Shown: positions 6,996 to 15,982, numbered from the stretch's first letter. The stretch: DNA of 64,000 nt from Sedimentibacter sp. MB35-C1 (GCF_030913635.1 NZ_CP133188.1:1550001-1614000); one strand, 5' to 3'. Numbers and translations: made by a program. The notes: generated by a model not told the origin, from the sequence alone.

Positions 6996-8654
6996 ATGAA
7001 AAAATTATTATCAATTGTTTTAGTTATTTTTATGGTGCTTAGTTTTGCTTCTTGCTCTAATAAACAGTCTGAAAACGTTGATGCGAAAAAAGCAGAAGAG
7101 CCGGCAAATGTTGAAGAAGTTAACGAAACACCAAGAGAAGAAAGAGTATTAAGGATGGATGGGAGCAACTTAGGGTACCCTTCTATATATACGTCATCGC
7201 CTAAGGGAAGAGGATATTTGTTAGTAAGTTTTACATTTGATACTTTGGTTTGGAAGGATGAGACAGGCACTATTCCATTGCTTGCAAAGGAATGGAAAGT
7301 TTCAGATGATAACAAAACATATACGTTTTACTTAAATGATAATGTAAAATTTACAGATGGACAACCTTTAAATGCAGAAGATGTTAAGTTTTCATTTGAT
7401 TACTTAAAAGAGCATCCATACCAGTGGGTGACTGTAGATCCTGTAGAAACGGTAACAGTTATTGATGAGACTACGGTTGAAATTGTTTTAAAAGATATAT
7501 TTGTTCCGTTTTTAACAGATGTGGCAGGAAATGTTCCGATTATGCCAAAGCATATTTGGGAGAATGTAGACGAACCTGAAAAGTTTAATACAACAGAAGC
7601 CGTTGTTGGCTCAGGGCCATTAATTCTTGAAAGTTATGACAAAGAATCCGGGATTTATATATTTAATGCAAATAAGGATTACTTTCTTGGAGAAGTTCAA
7701 ATCGATAAGCTGATAATGTCATCTATTGAAAATACTAAGGAAGCTTTGATGGCGGATGAAATAGATGTAGCGGCTAATATAAAATATGGCGAAGCAATGA
7801 AACTTAAAGAAGAAAACAGCAAGTATAAAGTAATAGAAGGACCTGGATTGTGGGTTGGAAGAATGTATTTTAACTTTGGTGTTGAAGAATTAAACATAAA
7901 AGAAGTAAGACAGGCTATGTATTATGCAATTAACAGAGATGAATTGGTTGAAAAAGCCCGTAAAGGAGCAGCTGACCCTGGAAACCCAGGTCATATACAT
8001 CCAACATCAGAATGGTATTCATCAGATGTTAAGGAGTATGATTATGATGTGAATGAAGCTAAAGCATTGTTAGAATCTGTGAACATAACGGACTCAAATG
8101 ATGATGGAATTGTAGAATATAATGGGAATGAATTAGTTTATGAATTTATTGTCCCTGAAGAGTATGTACCTGTTGCAGAACTATTGAAAAAGTATTTTGA
8201 AGATATTGGCATAAGCATTGAAGTTAAGGCAATGGATCAAAATTCTGTGGCTTCATTAATAAAAGAAGGTAAATTTACCCTTGCATTTAATGGACATGGT
8301 TCGTTTGGCGGAGATCCTGTATTGTTAAAGGGGTTTGTATCTGAAGAGACTCAAGCTTCTACTCCACAGGTAACAACACAGGGAGGTCAGAGCTGGTACA
8401 ACAAGGAATTCAATGAAACATTTAATCAACAGCTGGTTGAGCTTGATAAGAACGCCAGATATGAATCAGTAGCAAAGCTTCAAAAAATAATTGCTGAAGA
8501 ATTGCCGACACTTACACTTTATTATAATAAAACATGCAGTGCTTATAATCTGGAAGTGTTTGACGGTTGGTTCTATACTAAGGATGGAGTTGCTTTAGCA
8601 GTTCCCACAATACATAATAAGTTAGCTTTTGTAAGGGGACAGTGGAATAAATAA
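6996..8654 (+). CDS. ABC transporter substrate-binding lipoprotein (Dpp/Nik family 5)
   Basis: 552 residues, the normal size for family 5 solute-binding proteins. Lipoprotein signal at 1-20 (LSFASC lipobox), then an acidic linker and the SBP_bac_5 fold: the segment FTFDTLVWKDETG, the family signature LAKEWKVSDDNKTYTFYL near 95-113, FTDGQPLNAEDVKFSFDYL near 118-136, and the hinge motif EVRQAMYYAINRDEL near 306. It captures a peptide, metal chelate or similar ligand outside the cell and delivers it to the permeases encoded next. First gene of a six-gene run that ends with an aldehyde oxidoreductase-like gene. GGAGG lies six bases before the ATG. The ligand cannot be read from the sequence. Confidence 0.9.
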   Translation: MKKLLSIVLVIFMVLSFASCSNKQSENVDAKKAEEPANVEEVNETPREERVLRMDGSNLGYPSIYTSSPKGRGYLLVSFTFDTLVWKDETGTIPLLAKEWKVSDDNKTYTFYLNDNVKFTDGQPLNAEDVKFSFDYLKEHPYQWVTVDPVETVTVIDETTVEIVLKDIFVPFLTDVAGNVPIMPKHIWENVDEPEKFNTTEAVVGSGPLILESYDKESGIYIFNANKDYFLGEVQIDKLIMSSIENTKEALMADEIDVAANIKYGEAMKLKEENSKYKVIEGPGLWVGRMYFNFGVEELNIKEVRQAMYYAINRDELVEKARKGAADPGNPGHIHPTSEWYSSDVKEYDYDVNEAKALLESVNITDSNDDGIVEYNGNELVYEFIVPEEYVPVAELLKKYFEDIGISIEVKAMDQNSVASLIKEGKFTLAFNGHGSFGGDPVLLKGFVSEETQASTPQVTTQGGQSWYNKEFNETFNQQLVELDKNARYESVAKLQKIIAEELPTLTLYYNKTCSAYNLEVFDGWFYTKDGVALAVPTIHNKLAFVRGQWNK

Positions 8655-9610
8655 TGAGATTTAAGATATTTGCTAAGTATTCTGCTTATATTTTCTTAAT
8701 ATTATTCATTAGCTTTATACTCCCGAGGATAATTCCCGGGAGTCCTTTATCATATGCTCAGTATGATACCTACATTTTAAATCAGTCATTGCCGGAAGAA
8801 ACTTTCAATGCATTTAAGGAATATTATGCACCGGACAAAACTATTTATGAACAATTTATTCTTTATTTAAATCATTTGAGCAGCTTTGATTTAGGTTATT
8901 CTTTTTATTATCGAATGCCGGTTATAAGTTTAGTAAAGGGCAGATTACCATGGACATTGCTATTGTCATTTTCATCATTAATTATTTCAGCAATAACAGG
9001 GATAGCCCTGGGAATAAAAACATCATTAACGGGGAAATCAGGCAAGCTGAAAATGATGCTTATGATAGGTATTCAATCAATGCCTTCATTTTTAGTTGCA
9101 GTCCTTATACAAGGCATAGTTGGCTACAGACTTAGGATTTTTCCTGCGTGGGGTGCATATACACCGGGAATAGAATTCTTTACCCCTGAATTTTACAAAG
9201 ATATTTTGTTGCACTTTATTTTGCCGTTTTGTACGTTAATAATCTGCGAAATACCAGGTATATACATTTTGGCATATAACAGCACTCAAAAAATAAAGAA
9301 GGAAAACTACGTAACATTTGCAAATTACTTAAATATTGATGAAAAACAAATTCGATCTAAGTTTATATCGAAAAATATTATTCCTGAATTATTGGGGAAA
9401 ATTAATGTCCAATTCATTTATGCAATTACCGGTTCAATTTTTATTGAAGCTATTTTTTCATATCCGGGTATAGGATTGTTATTAAAAACAGCCACTTCCA
9501 GCAGAGATTATCCTTTAATGCAAGGAATATTAATAATAACATGTTTGTATGGCTTAGCTATAAACTTGATATTTGAAATAATTCTTAAAAATAACACGGA
9601 GAAATACTAA
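8654..9610 (+). CDS. ABC transporter permease, DppB/NikB type
   Basis: 318 residues, about six membrane helices with the long outside loop after helix 1 typical of DppB/NikB (TYILNQSLPEETFNAFKEYY). The cytoplasmic EAA coupling region lies near 215-245 and the family motif EAIFSYPGIGLLL near 270-282. Its ATG overlaps the last base of the TAA of the binding protein gene, so translation is coupled. Pairs with the NikC-like permease encoded next to form the channel of the importer. Confidence 0.9.
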   Translation: MRFKIFAKYSAYIFLILFISFILPRIIPGSPLSYAQYDTYILNQSLPEETFNAFKEYYAPDKTIYEQFILYLNHLSSFDLGYSFYYRMPVISLVKGRLPWTLLLSFSSLIISAITGIALGIKTSLTGKSGKLKMMLMIGIQSMPSFLVAVLIQGIVGYRLRIFPAWGAYTPGIEFFTPEFYKDILLHFILPFCTLIICEIPGIYILAYNSTQKIKKENYVTFANYLNIDEKQIRSKFISKNIIPELLGKINVQFIYAITGSIFIEAIFSYPGIGLLLKTATSSRDYPLMQGILIITCLYGLAINLIFEIILKNNTEKY

Positions 9611-9615
9611 GGCCT

Positions 9616-10407
9616 ATGACAGCGAAATTAACATCAACTAAAAAAGTATGTATGATAATATTAATTTTATATTTAATTATAGCAATGGCAAGTAATTTTA
9701 TAATGCCTTATGAGACGGATGATTTTAGCCATGATGCGCTATTAAGACCATCGAAAAGTCATTTGCTCGGCACTGATGAAATGGGGCGCGATATATTTTC
9801 TATGCTGATAAACGGATTTAAATCAACAATATTTATTTCATTGATGTCGGGGCTTTTAAGTACATTAATTGGTATAATCTTGGCTTTTATGTCATGCTTA
9901 TATAAAGGAAAAATAGATGGTGTAATTTTTCACTTATCTAATTTGTTTCTCATAGTTCCGGAAATAATAATAATAATGTTTTTTGCAGTTTTTTCTAAAC
10001 CCGATATGCTCAATACAATACTTTCAATAGTATTTTTTTCCTGGTCAAAGGTTTATAAAATAGTGCGGTCAAAATTAATGGGCTACATGGAAAAGAATAA
10101 GGTTAAGTACACAATGCTTATTAAGGGTAATGTTGTGGATTTATTTAAGAAATTATATTTTGATTTATATCCGGTTGCGGTCACATGCTTTATATTGCAA
10201 TGCAATAAGGCTGTTATGTACGAAACTACTTTATCTTTTTTTGGAATAGGTGATCCATTATCTAAAACATGGGGCAAGCTGATAAAAGCGGCGATAAATT
10301 ATGAAAATTTATTCTATGATGATGCTATATTATGGTATCTGATTCCTGCTATACTGTGCGTTTTTGTTTATGTGCTGTCACTTTCGCTGTTGACTTTTGA
10401 AGAATAG
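9616..10407 (+). CDS. ABC transporter permease, DppC/NikC type
   Basis: 263 residues with about six membrane helices. The DppC/NikC signature HLLGTDEMGRDIFSMLINGFK lies near residues 50-70, followed by helices and a coupling loop. ETTLSFFGIGDPLSKTWGKL near 209-228 matches the family pattern E..LSFLG.G..PP..SWG. Slightly short for DppC (about 290) but near NikC (277). Five bases after the upstream permease gene. Confidence 0.9.
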   Translation: MTAKLTSTKKVCMIILILYLIIAMASNFIMPYETDDFSHDALLRPSKSHLLGTDEMGRDIFSMLINGFKSTIFISLMSGLLSTLIGIILAFMSCLYKGKIDGVIFHLSNLFLIVPEIIIIMFFAVFSKPDMLNTILSIVFFSWSKVYKIVRSKLMGYMEKNKVKYTMLIKGNVVDLFKKLYFDLYPVAVTCFILQCNKAVMYETTLSFFGIGDPLSKTWGKLIKAAINYENLFYDDAILWYLIPAILCVFVYVLSLSLLTFEE

Positions 10408-10417
10408 AGGAATATTG

Positions 10418-11044
10418 ATGTTAGAACTAAAGGATTATAGTATTGCTTATAATGGCAACAAAGTTATTACATATAAAAATATAGAAATTAGAGATAAGGA
10501 ATTTGTAGGTTTAAGCGGAAACAGCGGCTGTGGCAAGACCTCCTTGCTGGATTCATTGTTTGGAATAGGGTTTGCCGGTAAAATATCCTATGCAAAGGCT
10601 GAATTGTTTCATAAGGATTTAAAAAGCATCGGAGAGGAAAAATATAATTATTTAAGCTATTGCCCTCAGTTCTGCCAAGATGCATTAAACCCTAAAATAA
10701 CTTTAAAGAATCACATACAGCTGGTATTAAGCAGCAATAATATTCGCTATGAAGAAGATGAAATACATAGAATGCTGGAAGATCTTTCATTAGAAAGGAG
10801 TTTACTAAAATATTATCCTTATATGATGAGCGGAGGGCAAAAGCAAAGATCTGCAATAATACTTTGCCTGTTAAAAAAGCCAAAGCTGCTGGTGTTAGAT
10901 GAGCCTTCTTCGGCACTGGATTTAATTACTACAAAGATAATAACTGAATTTTTGAATAAAATCAGAAGTCAAACTTCAATTTTAATGGTTTCGCACAATT
11001 ATGATTTCCTGATGAAGCTCTGCGACAGAGTAATAAAACTATGA
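10418..11044 (+). CDS. ABC transporter ATP-binding protein, NikD-like (short)
   Basis: 208 residues from the ATG at 10418, preceded by AGAGG; an in-frame ATG seven codons earlier has no ribosome site. Walker A GNSGCGKTS near 33-41, signature MSGGQKQRSA near 135, Walker B LLVLDEPSSALD, and the H-loop in SILMVSHNYDFL. It stops soon after the H-loop and so lacks the C-terminal oligopeptide/HPY extension of OppD and DppD, even shorter than NikD. That architecture fits the nickel or metal-chelate branch rather than long-peptide uptake. Confidence 0.88.
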   Translation: MLELKDYSIAYNGNKVITYKNIEIRDKEFVGLSGNSGCGKTSLLDSLFGIGFAGKISYAKAELFHKDLKSIGEEKYNYLSYCPQFCQDALNPKITLKNHIQLVLSSNNIRYEEDEIHRMLEDLSLERSLLKYYPYMMSGGQKQRSAIILCLLKKPKLLVLDEPSSALDLITTKIITEFLNKIRSQTSILMVSHNYDFLMKLCDRVIKL

Positions 11045-11802
11045 GAAGTGATAAAATGCTTAAGGTTATAAATTTAAATAAAAAATATGTAAACAAACAA
11101 GTTTTAAATAATATCAGCATGAATTTTTCCTTTGGCGAAAGTACTGCGATAATAGGAGAAAGCGGCAGCGGAAAAACTACACTGGCAAAGATTATTACAG
11201 GATTAGAAAAGCAAGATAGCGGACAGATTCTGTTAAACAATAAAGAACTTAAAGAATTAAAGCATAGACCATTTAGCCAATGTGCAAAAATTCAATATAT
11301 ATTTCAGGATCCGTACAGTGCTTTAGAAAGCAATTATACAATATTAAAAACACTAAAAGAAACAACGGCTATTTGCAAAAGAAATAAATATGAGCATATA
11401 TCCATAGAAGAAGCTCTCACGTACGTAGATAAAAATCTGTTAAATTATTTGGATGATAAGGTTGAAGTACTCAGCGGAGGCCAAAGACAAAAGCTTTGTA
11501 TAGCTCGTTCTTTGATTACAAATCCGGATATTATAATAGCCGATGAATGCACATCAATGCTGGACGAAAAAAGCAGTGAAGAAATATATGAGCTGCTCAA
11601 CAAAATTAAAGAAGATAAGAAAATTATTTTAATTTCCATATTGCACGAAATAGACTTCTATAAGGGATATTGGGACAAAATTGCAGTAATTAAGGATGGA
11701 AATCTATTAGAGAATAAAGAATTTAATGGCTTTTATGAAACAGCCGAAAATGAATACAGTTTGAGGTTGATAGAAGCTTATAAATATTTCAAAAACAAAT
11801 AA
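11041..11802 (+). CDS. ABC transporter ATP-binding protein, NikE-like
   Basis: 253 residues. Walker A GESGSGKTTLAK near 38-49, Q-loop in IFQDPYSALE, signature LSGGQRQKLCIARSL near 142, Walker B IIIADECTSMLD, H-loop ISILHEIDF. Starts at the ATG that overlaps the stop of the upstream ATPase gene (ATGA); an ATG five codons later (MLKVINL) is a possible alternative. Like NikE it lacks the long C-terminal extension of OppF. The two ATPases together power the importer. Confidence 0.9.
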   Translation: MRSDKMLKVINLNKKYVNKQVLNNISMNFSFGESTAIIGESGSGKTTLAKIITGLEKQDSGQILLNNKELKELKHRPFSQCAKIQYIFQDPYSALESNYTILKTLKETTAICKRNKYEHISIEEALTYVDKNLLNYLDDKVEVLSGGQRQKLCIARSLITNPDIIIADECTSMLDEKSSEEIYELLNKIKEDKKIILISILHEIDFYKGYWDKIAVIKDGNLLENKEFNGFYETAENEYSLRLIEAYKYFKNK

Positions 11803-11813
11803 AGGAGCTAAAT

Positions 11814-13370
11814 ATGAGTAGAATCTGCTATGTAGACTTAACCGATAAAAGTATTTCTTACGAAGAGTATAACATCAATGAAATAAAACACCATGGAAGA
11901 GGGCTTGCTGCATATTTGACCAATAAACATACCGCGCCTTTAACAGACAGATTTGATGATGACAATGTAATAGTGTTTACTGTAGGGCTGTTTACCGGAA
12001 CAACAGCTCCAAGTTCCGGAAGAATAACCTTGGCAACACGCAAAGGTAAGGGACTAGGTCTGCAAGTAATGAATATGACAGGAGATTTTCCACAAAAACT
12101 TGCTTCAGCCGGTATTGAGTGTCTGGTCATTAAAGGAAAGGCGAAAGATAATAACACAGTAATTTATATAGAAAAGGATAAGGTAGAAATAAGAAATATC
12201 AATGCTGATGAAAGCTATGTTTCAAATATAATATCTAAAATAAAATCTAGCTTCGGAAATGACTGTGCCATTATAGGTACAGGCCCTGCAGCAGATGTTA
12301 TGATGCCTATATCTACACTGTTTGGTACATACCCTGAAGGCTATCCTCAGTATTATTGTTCCAGAAATGGATTTGGAGACATTTGGGGCAGCAAAAATTT
12401 AAAGGCTGTGGTGATTAATAATGATAAATATTTTGAAAACAAATGTTTTGACAAACATAAATTTTCAATAGAAAGTAAAAAATTATCCAGGATAATAATT
12501 GATAATCCAATTTGCGGCCAGGCTTTGCCGGGAAATGGTTCAATAACATTAATCAAATTATTAAAGAATAAGAATAATATACCCGAAGTTAAAGAAAGTG
12601 CTGCTTCATCTGGGGTAAAAACAAACAAATCAAGCTACAAAAAAATAAATAAGACCTGCTCGCCCCTGTGTGTGGTTGGATGCCTGAACAGACATTGCAG
12701 GAATAATGAAGAAGCATTTTCTGCTCCTGCTGAGAGCGAAGTGAGTGCGGCTTTACAGCACTGTTATGATATGGAGGATATTTCATTTGCTAAAAAAATA
12801 AACACTAAAGCTTTTGAATTAGGGATAGATTCAACAGAATTTGTATTCAGTACTAACATATATTTTAAAGCAACTAATATGAAGCCCTCGAAAAGCGAGA
12901 TATACAATTTATTGCATGAAATTGAAGAGAACTCAATTCTTGGGAAAATAATAGGCTCTAAGACAATTGGTATATATAATCTATATAAAGAAAATCCGGC
13001 TCTAAAGTTATTGGTAACTAAGCCGGTAATAAGTGAGGAAAAGAAGTTTAATATTTCTGTTGATAAATTTTTCGAGGAATTTAAGGATGTGGATGATTTA
13101 GAATTGATGTACAGACAAATATTTTTGCTTGAAAATATGGGGTTCTGTATTTTTACATCCTTTGCATTAATTAATAACAAGGAGGCATTAAACATAATAG
13201 CTGACATGTTTTATTACAAAACAGGAATAAAGAAGACAGCGGTTGAAATGCTCAATTATTCCGGTGAATGCATTACCCGGGAAATTGAAAACGAAAGAAA
13301 CAATGCAATGCAATCAATACAGAAAAATATCCCCGAATTTACTAAAGTGCTGTATAGGTATTTCAGCTAA
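11814..13370 (+). CDS. Divergent aldehyde:ferredoxin oxidoreductase (AOR) family protein
   Basis: 518 residues; classical AORs have about 600. AOR enzymes carry a tungsten-bispterin centre and a [4Fe-4S] cluster and interconvert aldehydes and acids with ferredoxin. Seen here: the N-terminal domain with GRGLAAYL, GLFTGTTAPSSGR (near 58-70), the segment LASAGIECLVIKGKA, IGTGPAADV and GFGDIWGSKNLKAVVI (near 186-201), each a looser version of the AOR pattern. Cysteines near 278-286 are spaced C-X3-C-X3-C instead of the usual C-X2-C-X3-C; a distal Cys in ENMGFC matches the fourth ligand. It lies 11 bases after the importer ATPase gene behind AAGGAG, so probably co-transcribed. Substrate and activity unknown; it may not be an aldehyde enzyme. 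Confidence 0.8.
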   Translation: MSRICYVDLTDKSISYEEYNINEIKHHGRGLAAYLTNKHTAPLTDRFDDDNVIVFTVGLFTGTTAPSSGRITLATRKGKGLGLQVMNMTGDFPQKLASAGIECLVIKGKAKDNNTVIYIEKDKVEIRNINADESYVSNIISKIKSSFGNDCAIIGTGPAADVMMPISTLFGTYPEGYPQYYCSRNGFGDIWGSKNLKAVVINNDKYFENKCFDKHKFSIESKKLSRIIIDNPICGQALPGNGSITLIKLLKNKNNIPEVKESAASSGVKTNKSSYKKINKTCSPLCVVGCLNRHCRNNEEAFSAPAESEVSAALQHCYDMEDISFAKKINTKAFELGIDSTEFVFSTNIYFKATNMKPSKSEIYNLLHEIEENSILGKIIGSKTIGIYNLYKENPALKLLVTKPVISEEKKFNISVDKFFEEFKDVDDLELMYRQIFLLENMGFCIFTSFALINNKEALNIIADMFYYKTGIKKTAVEMLNYSGECITREIENERNNAMQSIQKNIPEFTKVLYRYFS

Positions 13371-13400
13371 ACAGGCCTAAACACTTAGCGCTTTTATGTA

Positions 13401-14162
13401 TTACAAATATTTATCGAACCATGAACCTGCTTCTTCCATCATGTTTGTGGTTACAAAATGATTTAGATTATGATATTCGATAAAATTCAACTTTTCTTTG
13501 TCATTATATAGAGGAAGAGCTTTTTTATAGAATTCTTTTTGCGTTTCTACGAAAACGATGGTGTCACTATCTCCGTGCAATAAAAGCATTGGTCTATCTT
13601 TAATATTATCTATATTATTTAAAGGGTCGAGAGCATCTATTTTTTCTTGCTCTTTGGCTCCGATGTGCCAATCTTTGCTTTTAAAGCGTTCAAGAAACAT
13701 TTCGTTGTAATAATTCCAGCTGCATGAGCCATTAAGAATAACAGCAGCTTTTATGTTCTTATTTTTTGAAAATATTCCTGCTGACGTAAAGCCGCCCATT
13801 GAATTTCCTATTAATCCTATTCTGTCAGGATCGGCTTCAAAATTCTTTATTGCTTCATCGATTATAATGTCAAATTCCTCAAGATTTTTTAGTATAACAT
13901 TCCAAAAATAATTTATTGCATTAGGTGCATTATTATAATCTATTGGATTTCGTGTTCCATGGTAAATGGAACATGGGATTATAACCTGATATCCAAGGCT
14001 GCATAGAATAAACCCTCTAAACTTTTGTTTTTCTGCATCTGAACTCCAGCCATGATAAAACAATACTGTGGGATGCTTCTTTAATCCGTCTTTTGGAGTG
14101 AGCAGTATGACGGGTATATCTTTTATAAATGTATTTCTCTCAATTATATTATTAAACTTCAT
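13401..14162 (-). CDS. Alpha/beta hydrolase (prolyl-oligopeptidase-like esterase)
   Basis: 253 residues from the ATG at 14162, which has AGAGGTGA eight bases upstream; a GTG four codons earlier overlaps that site and is less likely. Alpha/beta hydrolase fold: the oxyanion region VLFYHGWSSDAEK, nucleophile elbow GNSMGG near 132, acid Asp in LLHGDSDTIV near 200 and catalytic His in NLNHFVT near 236, so the triad is complete. No signal peptide; a cytoplasmic esterase or acyl-peptide hydrolase. Convergent with the AOR gene and divergent from the TetR operon. The substrate is unknown. Confidence 0.85.
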   Translation of the reverse strand: MKFNNIIERNTFIKDIPVILLTPKDGLKKHPTVLFYHGWSSDAEKQKFRGFILCSLGYQVIIPCSIYHGTRNPIDYNNAPNAINYFWNVILKNLEEFDIIIDEAIKNFEADPDRIGLIGNSMGGFTSAGIFSKNKNIKAAVILNGSCSWNYYNEMFLERFKSKDWHIGAKEQEKIDALDPLNNIDNIKDRPMLLLHGDSDTIVFVETQKEFYKKALPLYNDKEKLNFIEYHNLNHFVTTNMMEEAGSWFDKYL

Positions 14163-14256
14163 TAAGTCATTCACCTCTTTCTATCTTACTATACATAAAA
14201 TTTGGGAAAATTGCTACCATGGATTTAAAAATATTATAAAGCATACAGAAAAACAA

Positions 14257-14322
14257 TTGACAAACGGTTATAATAATGATAATCTTTTATTGAACAGTGT
14301 TCGAAAATATAACGCTGTTCAA
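14257..14322 (+). promoter_or_regulatory. Promoter and TetR operator
   Basis: TTGACA (14257-14262), 17 bp, TAATCT (14280-14285), then a 12-bp inverted repeat TTGAACAGTGTT-N9-AACGCTGTTCAA (14290-14301 and 14311-14322, one mismatch) between the -10 and the ribosome site. Its position fits autorepression by the TetR protein encoded downstream. Confidence 0.7.
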
Positions 14323-14333
14323 AAGGAGCTAGA

Positions 14334-14927
14334 ATGTATACAAGAAGAGAAAGAGAAATTGAGGCAATGAAGGAATTAATAATTTCAACTGCCAAAGATA
14401 TTATTGCGGAAGAAGGCTTTGACAAGCTTTCAATTCGTAAGATTGCGGGGAAAATAGAATATTCACCGTCAATTATATACCACTATTTTAAAGATAAAGA
14501 TGAAATATTGAACAATGTTATGAAAAGCGGCTATACGAAAATAGTCAATGCTGTTTCTAAAACGTATAATGAAAATTTAACTCCCATAGAAAAGTTGAAA
14601 AAAATGATGAAAAATTACATAGAAGAAGCATTGAAAATGTCCGATGAATTTTTAGCAGCACATATGGATCAATCTTCGCAGGTTACCAAGCACACATCCT
14701 ATATGTATAGGGGAGCTTCAAAAGAAAAGAATGCACTGATGGTTCTTTGCAAAAGCTTAAAGGAAGTTCATGATATAGATGATGAACAAGCGGAGTTAAA
14801 AGCACAAGTTATTGTGTCTTCTGCCATTGGACTGATTTGCAAATTAATAATTGAAAAGGATATAGATGATAACCAAAAACAGAGACTGATAGATTGCTTT
14901 ATAGAAGATGTTGTAATTAAAATTTAG
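14334..14927 (+). CDS. TetR family transcriptional regulator
   Basis: 197 residues. Residues about 8-55 form the TetR helix-turn-helix: AKDIIAEEGFDKLSIRKIAG, then YSPSIIYHYFKDKDEIL. The remaining helical domain should bind an inducer. AAAGGAG precedes the ATG. First gene of a three-gene operon with an FMN-binding protein and a flavodoxin-like protein, spaced 13 and 10 bases apart; the 12-bp inverted repeat upstream is its probable operator. The grouping suggests a redox-active or toxic inducer, but this is inference. Confidence 0.9.
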   Translation: MYTRREREIEAMKELIISTAKDIIAEEGFDKLSIRKIAGKIEYSPSIIYHYFKDKDEILNNVMKSGYTKIVNAVSKTYNENLTPIEKLKKMMKNYIEEALKMSDEFLAAHMDQSSQVTKHTSYMYRGASKEKNALMVLCKSLKEVHDIDDEQAELKAQVIVSSAIGLICKLIIEKDIDDNQKQRLIDCFIEDVVIKI

Positions 14928-14940
14928 AGGGGAGAAGCAA

Positions 14941-15324
14941 ATGAAGGCATTCAAAATCTTAGGATTTACAATTCTTTTGATTGTTATTGTCGGTATGGCA
15001 GGTGTTTTTTATTTAAGCCGCGGTTTGGAGGAAGTGCTGAATGTAAGCATTAATTCTGTGGATTTGTCTGAAGCAGAGGACGGAGTTTATAAAGGAAGTT
15101 TTGATTTCGGAAGATGGTGCAATGAATTGAATGTAACTGTAGAAAATCGCAAAATTACAAAAATAGAGATAGAAGAAGATGTAAAATTTGCAAATGAAGA
15201 AGTAAGCAGACTGCTGTTTCAAAGGGTCATCGAAAAACAAAATACAACCGTTGATACAGTGTCTGGAGGAACGGTAACCAGCAAAGCATATCTAAAATCC
15301 ATAGAGGATGCATTAAATAAATAA
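14941..15324 (+). CDS. Membrane-anchored FMN-binding domain protein
   Basis: 127 residues. One N-terminal membrane helix (5-25), then an FMN-binding domain outside the membrane: GVYKGSFDFGRWCNELNVTVENRK and the flavinylation-like motif DTVSGGTVTS near 106-115, where the second threonine would carry FMN. Likely a small electron carrier at the cell surface. Follows the TetR gene behind GAGGGGAG and precedes a flavodoxin-like gene, so the operon appears devoted to flavin redox chemistry. Confidence 0.82.
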   Translation: MKAFKILGFTILLIVIVGMAGVFYLSRGLEEVLNVSINSVDLSEAEDGVYKGSFDFGRWCNELNVTVENRKITKIEIEEDVKFANEEVSRLLFQRVIEKQNTTVDTVSGGTVTSKAYLKSIEDALNK

Positions 15325-15334
15325 TGGAGGGAAT

Positions 15335-15817
15335 ATGAATACTTTAATAGCTTATGCAACAAAGTACGGCTGTGCACAAAAATGTGCATTGGAATTATCA
15401 AATGAGCTGAAAGGCAAAATTGAAATCGTAAATTTAAAAGAAAAAACCAGTGTTGATCTTTCAAAATTTGACAGAGTCATAATAGGAGGCTCCGTCTACA
15501 TGGGAAGAATCCAAAAAGAAGTAACAGATTTTATTAACAGGAATCTTGATGTACTGTTGAGCAAAGAAACAGGATTATTTATCTGTGGTATGCAAGAAGG
15601 TGATATGCTTGAAAAGGAAATAAAAGAAAACTTTCCTTCTGAGCTCATTAACAAATCAAAAACAGTAAAGCATTTCGGTGGAGAATTTATTTTTAATAAA
15701 ATGAACTTTATGGAGAAAGTAATCGTTAAGAAGGTTTCCAAGATAACCTCCGATAAGTCAGACATACAGCATAGTAATATTAAAAAGTTTGCGGAGGGTT
15801 TTAACAGCCAATATTAG
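15335..15817 (+). CDS. Flavodoxin-domain protein (HemG/flavodoxin_5-like)
   Basis: 160 residues. Flavodoxin fold beginning LIAYATKYGCAQKCA, in which the usual T-x-T/S-G-N-T-E phosphate loop is ATKYGCA, as in the flavodoxin_5/protoporphyrinogen oxidase HemG branch. The FMN loops IIGGSVYMGRIQKEV near 50-64 and FICGMQEGD near 87 are present. It may act as an FMN electron carrier or quinone/flavin reductase; true HemG activity cannot be inferred. Last gene of the TetR operon, with a terminator at 15903. Confidence 0.82.
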   Translation: MNTLIAYATKYGCAQKCALELSNELKGKIEIVNLKEKTSVDLSKFDRVIIGGSVYMGRIQKEVTDFINRNLDVLLSKETGLFICGMQEGDMLEKEIKENFPSELINKSKTVKHFGGEFIFNKMNFMEKVIVKKVSKITSDKSDIQHSNIKKFAEGFNSQY

Positions 15818-15902
15818 AAATGGCATATATATAAAAACACATAATTAAAAGAGAAATTTAACAAAAGAATATACGGTGCACAAATGAATATAGTTTTAAG
15901 GA

Positions 15903-15929
15903 AGCTCGCTTTTTAGCGGGCTTTTTTTT
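15903..15929 (+). terminator. Rho-independent terminator of the TetR-flavodoxin operon
   Basis: Stem AGCTCGCT/AGCGGGCT (one U-G pair), 4-base loop, run of eight T. Confidence 0.85.
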
Positions 15930-15953
15930 GTATGCTTACAATAGTATTTCAGA

Positions 15954-15982
15954 TTGAAATATGCTGTGCTATAAAGTATAAT
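15954..15982 (+). promoter_or_regulatory. Sigma-A promoter of the S66 peptidase gene
   Basis: TTGAAA (15954-15959), 17-bp spacer, TATAAT (15977-15982). It is intact although the gene it serves carries a stop codon. Confidence 0.65.
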
